Positions 44,301-53,800 of a DNA stretch of 64,000 bases are shown here, in pieces. The DNA comes from Brachionus manjavacas. Its lineage: Eukaryota > Rotifera > Eurotatoria > Ploima > Brachionidae. The position numbers and the translations under genes are program-made. Under the pieces are notes generated by a model that searched no databases, was not told where the DNA came from, and saw nothing but the letters and a program-made list of their open reading frames with translations. Where the stretch lies: contig JAHQIY010000015.1 in the NCBI GenBank assembly GCA_019054805.1, positions 1-64,000 on the forward strand. Direction: 5' to 3'. Position 1 is the first letter of the stretch. Every line of letters begins with the position of its first letter.

Positions 44301-45690
44301 TTGTTTAATATTAAAATAATTACATCAACAAAAAAACAAAAGCCTAAACCAAACCCGAACCCTGCTCGCTCCGCTCGGAATTAATGTTATGGCTAATAAT
44401 TTATGATTAGCTCGTTTACACAAATTCCCAACCTAAACCCCAACCTAAAACGAGCGTACGACCTCATATAAGTAATATTTCCCAAGCCCAAACCCGTATG
44501 TTTATTTTTTCCTACAATTAATTTTAAATTTTGGCAAGCAAAATACAAAAGGATACCAATAGATTCCTTATTAAATTTGAAATTTAATGAGCTACATTTG
44601 ATAAGATGAAAATTATTTTTTTCGACTCTCATTTAACATTTTTAAATTTTAAATTTTTTTCAATATTTTTCAGCTGACCATATCTCTCTGAATTTTCTTC
44701 CCCTCGAAATATAAAGCCTATTTCTAGACTCAGCTAATTTTTTTGAATTAGAAAATGCTCAAAAGATTTTGATCACTTATTGATATGAATAAATTGTCGA
44801 AAAAAAATCACCAAGAGCCTTCAATAAGTCAATTGTTTGAAATTTTTTCCCTTAATGACAGAAACTGATTATTTCAAAAAACCAAGCATACCAATAGATT
44901 CCTTATAAAATTTGCAATTTAATGAGCTTCATTTGATAAGATGAAAATTATTTTTTTCGACTCTCATTTAACATTTTTAAATTTTAAATTTTTTTCAATA
45001 TTTTTCAGCTGACCATATCTCTCTGAATTTTCTTCCCCTCGAAATATAAAGCCTATTTCTAGACTCAGCTAATTATTTTGAATTAGAAAATGCCAAAAAG
45101 ATTCCGATCACTTATTGATATGAATAAATTGTCTAAAAAAAATCACCAAGAGCCTTCAATGAGTCAATTGTTTGAAATTTTTTCCCTTAATGACAAAAAC
45201 TGAACATTTCAAAAAACCAAGCATACCAATAGATTCTTTGTAAAATTTGCAATTTAATGAGCTACATTTGATAAAATGAAAATTATTTTTTTCGACTCTC
45301 ATTTACCATTTTAAAATTTTAAATTTTTTTCAATATTTTTCAGCTGACCATATCTCTCTGAATTTTCTTTTCCTCGAAATAATAAGCCTATTTCTAAACT
45401 CAGCTAATTATTTTGAATTAGAAAATGCCAAAAAAATTCCGATCACTTATTGATATGAATAAATTGTCGAAAAAAAATCACCAAGAGCCTTCGATAAGTC
45501 AATTGTTTGAAATTTTTTCCCATAATGACAAAAACTGAACATTTCAAAAAACCAAGCATACCAATAGATTCCTTATAAAATTTGCAATTTAATGAGCTAC
45601 ATTTGATAAGATGAAAATTATTTTTTTCGACTCTCATTTAACTTTTTAAATTTATTTCTATATTTTTCAGCCACCATATCTCATTGAATT
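41370..45690 (+). repeat. Satellite array S4
   Basis: The array starts mid-monomer. Spacer anchors are at about 41569, 42640 and 44362 (steps 1071 and 1722, n = 2 and 4). It ends with monomers that grow more divergent: at 45630-45690 the acceptor-like tract becomes TTTATTTCTATATTTTTCAG and CTGACC becomes CCACC before the repeat fades. Minus-strand open frames at 44393-44632 and 45443-45637 are repeat sequence and not genes. Confidence 0.93.
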
Positions 45691-45991
45691 TTGATTAATC
45701 TCCTTTTGATGAGGTACATCCTTTCATTTCTAAATTATCTATTTAGATTCAAATTTAAATTTTCCTAAAAATTAAAAATTTTTCAATATTGAGCATTAAA
45801 AAAAAATCTAAATAAAAAATAAAGTTTTTTATTATTTTTATTTTAAAAAATTTTTTTAGATATACTAAATTTCTAAATGTTTAATTAATTATGAAAGACA
45901 ACTTTTTTTAAATGAATTTAAAAAACTTAAAATAATGTTATAGGTTTTATTTTTGATTGATCTTTACTTCTTTTCCATTTTTTTAATCATG
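45691..45991. other. Island E left flank, nothing coding
   Basis: AT-rich 3' flank of the minus-strand 300-aa gene. It contains TTGAGCATTAAAAAA at about 45787, an echo of the decayed monomers (TTGAGCATTT) in island A. Confidence 0.4.
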
Positions 45992-46894
45992 TTAATCGCC
46001 TTGTTTTTTCTGTTTGTCTTGACTTGACGATCTTTCGTAAATAACGATTTTATTCATTGAAGCATCAATGCTCAATTTCTGATTTGAAAATTCACCATTA
46101 TTTGGTTTGTTTATTTTTGGATATACATAATAATTTTTATTTTCATCATCTTTCTTTTCATATCGGTACATTTGCATTTCTTCCACAGGCCAACATATTT
46201 TTTTTCCATAAGTTTCACGAAAAAACTTGACTAAATGTTTTAAATCTCGTAAAAGAAATCTACAAATGATTTCTTGTATATCTAACATCTCATTATTATT
46301 TTTTAATGAATTAATTTTTAAAATTATTTTATAAATATCTATAAAACAGAAAACAAAATCATCCAAATTCGATGGTAAGTAATTTTCATTCTCAATAACA
46401 TTATCATACTCATGCTGCATTTTTTTTAGCAATGCACTGTTTAAGTCATACTTTTTTCCATGTAAATTTTGATGATTATAGTTTTTAGCGGTATAAATAA
46501 TTGATTTTGAACAGACAACTTCTAAAATGGACTCTTGTTCTCTTGAAACATATATCTGTATGTCCAAAGTTTCATCATAATCAAATCGATTTTCGAATCG
46601 TAATTGATTTTCTTCTGAATCATTTGAAAAGAAATCATAGAGTCTTATTGATGGAACTCTTTCTGCATGTCTTTCATTGTTTAGTTGATTTGTTTTGATA
46701 GAAACCTCATTACCTTCAATAGCATCAGGAATCCCGAACGATTCAATGCTGTTAGCGTTTTTAACATTATTAGGATCTATTGTGACGTTTGATTTTGAAT
46801 CGAAGTTTAAGTCATGCTTTTGTTCAGCTTTAATCGAATCGTTAAATATATTCTCTAATTTATACTCAATTTCTAGATTTTTCAAATCTGACAT
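45992..46894 (-). CDS. Unknown 300-aa protein (intact)
   Basis: The first ATG in this frame is at 46894 (MSDLKNLEIEYKLENIF), and the frame is open to the stop at 45992. The N-terminal 90 residues are polar and acidic, probably disordered. Residues around 85-140 (RLYDFFSND, FDYDETLDIQIYVSREQ, SKSIIYTAKNY) and around 175-245 (INSLKN, ICRFLLRDLKHLVKFFRETYGKK, WPVEEM) look folded and are the parts that survive in the decayed copy at 20642-21355. The C-terminus is polar. No catalytic motif, zinc finger or membrane span is seen. Its upstream region shares blocks with the upstream region of the lysine-rich gene (AATGTCCTCATAAAT, ATTCAATAC, TAACGGTAAT), which implies shared regulation. The family is not recognised. 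Confidence 0.7.
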   Translation of the reverse strand: MSDLKNLEIEYKLENIFNDSIKAEQKHDLNFDSKSNVTIDPNNVKNANSIESFGIPDAIEGNEVSIKTNQLNNERHAERVPSIRLYDFFSNDSEENQLRFENRFDYDETLDIQIYVSREQESILEVVCSKSIIYTAKNYNHQNLHGKKYDLNSALLKKMQHEYDNVIENENYLPSNLDDFVFCFIDIYKIILKINSLKNNNEMLDIQEIICRFLLRDLKHLVKFFRETYGKKICWPVEEMQMYRYEKKDDENKNYYVYPKINKPNNGEFSNQKLSIDASMNKIVIYERSSSQDKQKKQGD

Positions 46895-46964
46895 TTTTTT
46901 AATCAATGAAATTTTCTGGAATTGTTTCTATAATTTCGAATATTATTTTAATTTTATACTTTTC

Positions 46965-47110
46965 TGAATGTCCTCATAAATTCAAACATCCATCTATAAA
47001 AACATTCAATACAGGTACATCACGCCAATCCAATAACGGTAATATTTTTATAAAAGAACATTTATCTAACTCATCGTTAAAATCAGAAAGTTCAAAAAAT
47101 GTTTCACTTA
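46965..47110 (-). promoter_or_regulatory. Shared upstream module, 300-aa gene
   Basis: About 70 bp upstream of the start codon, on the minus strand. The plus strand reads GAATGTCCTCATAAATTC, then ACATTCAATACAGG, CACGCCAATCC and AATAACGGTAATATTTT. This follows the block order seen upstream of the lysine-rich genes at 3910-4010 and 48160-48250. Similar spacing from different genes supports a real cis-module. Confidence 0.5.
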
Positions 47111-47224
47111 TTATGAATAAAAATTAATTTTTAAAATCGAAAAAAATTCAATTAAATTCAAATTTTTAATTTTTAATCTCTAAATTATAAAATTAAAATT
47201 TATTTAACTAAAGAGGAAATTATT

Positions 47225-47315
47225 CGTCCAAACAAAAGAAAAGTATTTTTTAACATTTAACTAATTACCTCACCAAAAATACAAAAGCCTAAAGCGAAAC
47301 CGAACCTTTAACTCT
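47225..47315 (+). repeat. Decayed satellite spacer within island E
   Basis: TTAACTAATTACCTCACCAA, then AAAATACAAAAGCCTAAAG and CGAAACCGAACC are a worn copy of the spacer start. The similarity stops at GAACC, the same point where islands A, B and D begin. The lysine-rich gene's 3' flank follows. Confidence 0.75.
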
Positions 47316-47634
47316 TTAAAGGACCGTTTTTTCTACCTTTTATGTTTGAAAAATACTTTATAATTTAAAAAAAATTACTGAATGTAAAATTTTTATATAA
47401 AAAAATCAACTTTTTATTTCAAAATCAAAAGCACAATTTAAAAAGTTTTTAATGCACTACAAATTTGGAAGAAAATAAAAAACACAAAATATAACTGAAC
47501 AAACACAAAAAAAAAGAGAAAAAAAATAGTAAAAAAAAGAAACAATTTTTTTGTACATTCAAATTTTTTTATATACCCTTTCATATTATTTTTTTTTTGG
47601 ATAAAACAAAAAATTCAAAATATCACAATTAATT
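47316..47634. other. 3' flank of the lysine-rich gene, A/T-rich
   Basis: It shares strings with 35690-35850 in island D (TTTATATAAAAAAATC, AAAAAGTTTTTAAT, CACTACAAATTTGGA, GAACAAACAC). It probably contains the 3' end of the minus-strand transcript. No gene. Confidence 0.5.
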
Positions 47635-48108
47635 CTAGTTGAAATTTATCGTTAGCTGTTTTCGTCCTTCTTTCTTGTTAATGTCTTGTAATTTATCATC
47701 CAAAATCAGACGATCTGTTTTTATTTCTGATTTTTTGTTTCTTTTTCTTTTCTCTATATTACCATTGAAACCATCCTTTGTTTTAGTATTATCTAATTCC
47801 TTGTTTTCACTGCAGTCATCGTTCAATTGATTTTTCACAATTTGTTCCTTGTCATTTTCTTTATCTTCACTTGGACCTTCATTCCAATTATCCATTTTTT
47901 TTTTCTTTTTTTTCGTTTTTAATTCTTTATTAGCTTTTCTTTTTGCTGTCTTGACTTTATTTTTGCCATCTTCAATTAGGACGACATCATTAGTACCTTG
48001 CTCTTCATCTGAAATAGGCTCTTGCTTAATAGTTTCTAGTGTTTTCTGAACAATTTTGTTTATTTCATCTGAGCTTAGTCCAGAATTGCAATTTTCTGAT
48101 CTATTCAT
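47635..48108 (-). CDS. Lysine-rich acidic/basic protein, 157 aa (intact, island E)
   Basis: ATG at 48108 (MNRSENCNSGLSSDEINK), open to 47635. The layout is as in the island B gene: an acidic N-terminus with TIKQEPISDEEQG, K-rich clusters (KRKANKELKTKKKKKK, KRKRNKKSEIK) and the tail RLILDDKLQDINKKEGR, KQLTINF. IKQEP[VI]S is kept between otherwise diverged N-termini, which suggests selection on a SUMO-type site. It is divergent from the zinc-finger gene, with 500 bp between start codons, the same arrangement as in islands A and B. The product is probably nuclear. Its function is unknown. Confidence 0.75.
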   Translation of the reverse strand: MNRSENCNSGLSSDEINKIVQKTLETIKQEPISDEEQGTNDVVLIEDGKNKVKTAKRKANKELKTKKKKKKMDNWNEGPSEDKENDKEQIVKNQLNDDCSENKELDNTKTKDGFNGNIEKRKRNKKSEIKTDRLILDDKLQDINKKEGRKQLTINFN

Positions 48109-48159
48109 TTTTTTTAATAATCATTATCAAAAATTTATCTAAATTTAATTTTATACTTA

Positions 48160-48335
48160 ACTTAATGTCCTTATAAATAAAAAAATTGTTTTTTAAAGAA
48201 ATTTTTATTCAAGTGCCATGTGAGACTACTTGTTCTTAACGGTTATTTTTGACCCGATTCTCATATTAATTATTTATTTGCCAGAAACGCATTCATGTGT
48301 CCTTTAAATTAGACTAAAAATCAGTAAGCTCGGTA
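48160..48335. promoter_or_regulatory. Shared upstream module between divergent genes (island E)
   Basis: Blocks in order: TTAATGTCCTTATAAAT, TTATTCAAGTGCCATG, ACTTGTTCTTAACGGTTATT, TTTGACC, then CATTCATGTGTCCTTTAAAT followed by TAGACTAAAAATCAGTAAGC. All have counterparts at 3910-4085. It is a candidate bidirectional promoter conserved between diverged islands. Confidence 0.55.
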
Positions 48336-48607
48336 ACAAAAAATTCTGTTTTTTTTTCTGTAACAGTTCGTTTGGAATTTGAATTCAAGTTAAGTGCAAA
48401 CTGATAAGATTGATAGCTCATAACATTGTTTACAGCATTGTTCAGAGCACTCCTTGTTTACGGTTCATATTAATATTAGAATTTAAATTAATCCAATAAT
48501 TTAAAGCGAATAATTGAAGTAGACTAATCATTAAGATATAAAAGAAAAAAAGATTCGTATTTTTAGAAAAAAAAGCTAACAACAGATCTTATTTAAAAAC
48601 ATTGAAC

Positions 48608-49403
48608 ATGAATAGTTATAATAAATTCAACCAAAACGAATATTGTGAACAAGTAAAACAGAAACTACTTGAATTGCTAGCAACCGGTACCATTCAACGC
48701 TCAGACCCTAAATATCAATTTTTTAGGGACAAAATATTGCCTAGTCTTACATCCCCATATAAAACACCAGATGGTGAAAAAACTAGTTACTATCGATGTC
48801 CATTCATCGGCTGCAAATCATTTTGTTCCAATCCCCTTGTCTTAGAACGCCATATGCGCGAACAACATTTCGATGACCTACCAAAAGATGTTTTTGGAGA
48901 GAAAAAGATATTCTTTTGTAGAATTTGTAACAAATCATTTAAGAGACAGGAACATTTAAACATGCATAATAAAGCCAAAAAGCATCTTAAAAATTATGCA
49001 TTAAAACAAGGTAATTGAATCTTTAGAATATTTTGTTAAAATTGAATTTTGAATTTTAGTTTATATAATTTTTCACAAAAAAGCTGCCGATTCAAATTCT
49101 TATTCAAACCGCTGGCGCTATAAAATTAGACAAAACAACCAGGATCACTTAAATCTATCAAGAAAAGAAAAGAAAGTAGACTTAAATTCGAAAAATTGCA
49201 TAGACAATCAAAATCAACATAAAGAACTTGATTTGAGCCTTGATGCTATCGAGAAAACAGTGGATTTATTTAATGATTGTACCTCTTCACCTCTTTCAAG
49301 CCCAAACACAATTGCAGACTATGAAGAAGAAAAAGATTCACTAGAACAGTTATTAGAAAACGATCTGAGCTTTGTTGAAAAAATCAAAGGTCTCGAAAAA
49401 TGA
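48608..49403 (+). CDS. C2H2 zinc-finger protein, 240 aa (intact, two exons)
   Basis: Exon 1 is 48608-49010, the intron 49011-49083 (73 nt, GTAATT..AAAAAG) and exon 2 49084-49403. The frame is continuous across the junction. Residues 1-60 form a helical N-terminus conserved in islands A and B (NQNEYCEQVKQKLLELLATG, SDPKYQFF.....LPSL). Finger 1 is C-X4-C-X12-H-X4-H (CPFIGC...H-MREQ-H). Finger 2 is C-X2-C-X12-H-X5-H (CRICNKSFKRQEHLNMH). Exon 2 is acidic and ends with DLSLDAIEKTVDLFN and EQLLENDLSF. C2H2 fingers normally bind DNA or RNA, so a regulator of the island or a satellite-binding protein are both possible. This copy has no frame breaks, which makes it the reference for copies A and B. 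Confidence 0.85.
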
Positions 49404-49883
49404 ATTTTTATTTCAAATAGATTTAGATTACACGTTTACTTGAAGAAATAAAGATAAAAGTTTTAAAAAAAAATCATATACAATTTGTAGTTAAAAATTA
49501 AAAAATTTGTTAAATTTTAAGATGTTTTTTTTCTTTCAAATAAAAAAATAAACCAATCTCTTTCTTTTGATATTCTCAATTATATTGTCGTTTATTAACC
49601 ATTTAACTTAATGATTCATTTCTTTCATTTGTCAAATATTCTTCGATATTATGTGATTCTTTTATCGAAATAGTTTTTGTAGTTGTTTATATATAAATTT
49701 TTATTTTTTTTACTTAAGACCGATTGGCCATGAAGATATTTTCAAAAATTTTTCATTTATTTTCTATTCATCATAATATTTTTTAAATTAGATCCAAGAA
49801 AAATAATAAATGAAAATATAAAATAATAAAAATGCAATAATTAAAAATGGAAATGGACATTTATTTAAAAAAAAAAAATTAAA
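49404..49883. other. AT-rich convergent intergenic DNA
   Basis: Between the zinc-finger gene and the convergent 185-aa gene. No open frame or repeat landmark found. Confidence 0.5.
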
Positions 49884-50504
49884 TTAAACTCTAAAGTATT
49901 CTTGTATATCTTCAATTTTTTTATTTTCAATTTGTTCGATTACTATTTTTTCCAATTTAAAATAATTAATTTTGTACACATGGTGAAAATAGAATACAAT
50001 GGAAGGATCTATATTATTAATCAATCGCTCTTCATCACTAATTATTGCAAACCACATAGCGATTCGTATGTCATACGGTGTCATTTTATTCGTGTACCAA
50101 AATTCATTACAAATATCATCGAAACTTGAATATTTCCCATCATTTTTTTTAAAATCTTATTAAAAATAAAGTTTTAATTAGCAGTTCTTATAATTTTAAA
50201 TAAATAAAAAAAAAATACCTGCATAAACAATAAAATGATAACTTGCTTCGATTTTTTCATCTTCAAAGATAGACATCCAATCATCAAAAGAAAGGTCTTG
50301 ATCTCTTATTGGATTAGTGTTTTCTTTGAACTTATAGCATGTTCGACAAGGTGTAGTATGATTTACTTTTGACACAATTAAGGAATGACAGAATGGGTGA
50401 AATATTCTAAAAATATCTGCTGTATCATAATTTTCGTCCAAAATACAAATTAAGGAGACATTTTGATTATATTCAAAAAGATCTAAATCGTCAAACGAAT
50501 ACAT
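49884..50504 (-). CDS. Unknown 185-aa protein (intact, two exons)
   Basis: Exon 1 is 50504-50219 (MYSFDDLDLFEYNQNVSL...), the intron 50218-50156 (63 nt, GTATTT..ATAAG) and exon 2 50155-49884. The lengths add to a continuous 186-codon frame. The N-terminal half has CILDENYDTADIFRIF, a Cys cluster (TPCRTC) and SFDDWMSIFEDE. The C-terminal half has PYDIRIAMWFAIISDEERL, HHVYKINYFKLEKIVIEQIE and an acidic end. The residues conserved with copies A and B are spread evenly, suggesting a single folded domain. No known family, catalytic triad or membrane segment is recognised. It ends convergently with the zinc-finger gene. Confidence 0.75.
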
Positions 50505-50856
50505 TGATCTAAAAAAATAAAAACAAGATTTTTAAAAAAGGAAAAAAATAAGAGAATTTAAGAAAACTAAACATTTTCTTTACAAACAAAACAATTCTAT
50601 TTATGCAAACACATGGAAAAATTATGAACGATTAAAGGAGAGCATTTTCTCGACCATTCCTAGTTAAAAAGCTAAATTTAGGAATGATCTAAAAAAAGGT
50701 ATGCGCTAAAAATAAAATTTTCAACAGACTTAAACTATCAATACGAAGACGGAATTTTAACCAAAAATAATATCGAAGGAGTTTTTAAATAATTTTGTAA
50801 AAAATATTAATTGAAAATTACTTATTTTGAAGAAAAATTGATTTTCTATTTATTTT
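50505..50856. other. Upstream flank and right edge of island E
   Basis: AT-rich DNA with no gene. It joins the array at about 50857 within a spacer (AATTTTTTTAACTAAAAAAG, ACCATGATTTTCTCC). The basic 123-aa gene that follows this position in islands A and B is absent. Confidence 0.5.
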
Positions 50857-53800
50857 AATTTTTTTAACTAAAAAAGACCATGATTTTCTCCATACATAAC
50901 AAAGGAATTGTTTAATATTAAACTAATTACATCACCAAAAAAACAAAAGCCTAAACCTAACCCGAACCCTGCTCGCTCCGCTCGAAATTAATGTTATGGC
51001 TAATAATTATTATTAGCTCGTTTATACAAATTCCCAACCTAAACCCAAACCTTAAACGAGCGTACGACCTCATATAAGTAATATTTCCCTAGCCCAAACC
51101 CGTATGTTTATTTTTTCCTACAATTAATTTTAAATTTTGGCAAGCAAATTTTCGACTCTCATTTGCCATTTCAAAATTTTAAATTTTTTTCAATATTTTT
51201 CAGCTGACCATATCTCTCTGAATTTTCTTCCCCTCGAAATATAAAGCCTATTTCTAGACTCAGCTAATTTTTTTGAATTAGAAAATGCTCGAAAGATTTT
51301 GATCACTTATTGATATGAATAAATTGTCGAAAAAAAATCACCAAGAGCCTTCAATAAGTCAATTGTTTGAAATTTTTTCCCATAATGACAAAAACTGAAC
51401 ATTTCAAAAAACCAAGCATACCAATAGATTCCTTATTAAATTTGCAATTTAATTAGCTACATTTGACAAGATGAAAATTATTTTTTTCGACTCTCATTTA
51501 CCATTTTAAAATTTTAAATTTTTTTCAATATTTTTCAGCTGACCATATCTCTCTGAATTTTCTTCGCCTCGAAATATAAAGCCTATTTCTAAACTCAGCT
51601 AATTTTTTGAATTAGAAAATGCCAAAAAAATATCGATTACTTTTTAAAATTAATAAATTGTCAAAAAAAATCACCAAGAGCCTTCAATAAGTCAATTGTT
51701 TGAAATTTTTTTCCATAATGACAAAAACTGAACATTTCAAAAAACCAAGCATACCAATAGATTCCTTATTAAATTTGCAATTTAATGAGCTACATTTGAT
51801 AAGATGAAAATTATTTTTTTCGACTCTCATTTACCATTTTAAAATTTTAAATTTTTTTCAATATTTTTCAGCTGACCATATCTCTCTGAATTTTCTTCCC
51901 CCCGAAACATAAAGCCTTTTTCCATACTCAGCTAATTATTTTGAATTAGAAAATGCCAAAAAAATATCGATTACTTTTTAAAATTAATAAATTGTCGAAA
52001 AAAAATCACCAAGAGCCTTCAATAAGTCAATTGTTTGAAATTTTTTCCCAAAATGACTAAAACTGAACATTTCAAAAAACCAAGCATACCAATAAATTCC
52101 TTATTAAATTTGCAATTTAATTAGCTACATTTGACAAGATGAAAATTATTTTTTTCGACTCTCATTTACCATTTTAAAATTTTAAATTTTTTCAATATTT
52201 TTCAGCTGACCATATCTCTCTGAATTTTCTTCCCCTCGAAATATAAAGCCTATTTCTAAACTCAGCTAATTATTTTGAATTAGAAAATGCCAAAAAGATT
52301 CCGATCACTTATTGAAATTAATAAATTGTCGAAAAAAAATCACCAAGAGCCTTCAATAAGTCAATTGTTTGAAATTTTTTCCCATAATGACAAAAACTGA
52401 ACATTTCAAAAAACCAAGCATACCAATAGATTCCTTATTAAATTTGCAATTTAATGAGCTTCATTTGATAAGATGAAAATTATTTTTTTTCGACTCTCAT
52501 TTACCATTTTAAAATTTTAAATTTTTTTCAATATTTTTCAGCTGACCATATCTCTCTGAATTTTCTTCCCCTCGAAATATAAAGCCTATTTCTAGACTCA
52601 GCTAATTTTTTGAATTAGAAAATGCTCAAAAGATTTTGATCACTTATTGATATGAATAAATTGTCGAAAAAAATCACCAAGAGCCTTCAATAAGTCAATT
52701 GTTTGAAATTTTTTCCCATAATGACAAAAACTGAACATTTCAAAAAACCAAGCATACCAATAGATTCCTTATTAAATTTGCAATTAAATAAACTACATTT
52801 GATAAAATGAAAATAACTTGATCATATTAAATTAAATTTTTTTAACTAAAAAAGACCATGATTTTCTTTTAACATAACAAAGGAATTGTTAAATATTAAA
52901 ATAATTACATCAACAAAAAATAAAAGACTAAACCTAACCAGAACTCTGCTCGCTCCGCTCGCAATTAATGTTATGGCTAATAATTATTATTAGCTCGTTT
53001 ATACAAATTCCCAACCAAAACCCAAACCTTAAACGAGCGTACGACCCCATATAAGTAATATTTCCCTAGCCCAAACCCGTATGTTTATTTTTTCCTACAA
53101 TTAATTTTAAATTTTGGCAAGCAAAATACAAAAGGATACCAATAGATTCCTTATAAAATTTGCAATTTAATGAGCTACATTTCATAAAATGAAAATTATT
53201 TTTTCGACTCTCATTTACCATTTTTAAATTTTAAATTTTTTTCAATATTTTTCAGCTGACCATATCTCTCTGAATTTTCTTCCCCTCGAAATATAAAGCC
53301 TATTTCTAGACTCAGCTAATTTTTTTGAATTAGAAAATGCTCAAAAGATTTTGATCACTTATTGATATGAATAAATTGTCGAAAAAAAATCACCAAGAGC
53401 CTTCAATAAGTCAATTGTTTGAAATTTTTTCCCATAATGACAAAAACTAAACATTTCAAAAAACCAAGCATACCAATAGATTCATTATAAAATTTGCAAT
53501 TTAATGAGCTACATTTGATAAGATGAAAATTATTTTTTCGACTCTCATTTACCATTTTTAAATTTTAAATTTTTTCAATATTTTTCAGCTGACCATATCT
53601 CTCTGAATTTTCTTCCCCTCGAAATATAAAGCCTATTTCTAGACTCAGCTAATTTTTTTGAATTAGAAAATGCTCAAAAGATTTTGATCACTTATTGATA
53701 TGAATAAATTGTCGAAAAAAAATCACCAAGAGCCTTCAATAAGTCAATTGTTTAAAAATTTTTTCCCATAATGACAAAAACTGAACATTTCAAAAAACCA

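Noticed and set aside
44393..44632. Minus-strand open frames in array S4 (also 45443-45637)
   Set aside because: Pure satellite/spacer sequence; other copies of the same repeat do not keep the frame.
46501..47127. Plus-strand frames opposite and upstream of the 300-aa gene
   Set aside because: Shadows of the minus-strand gene and its promoter region; not conserved.
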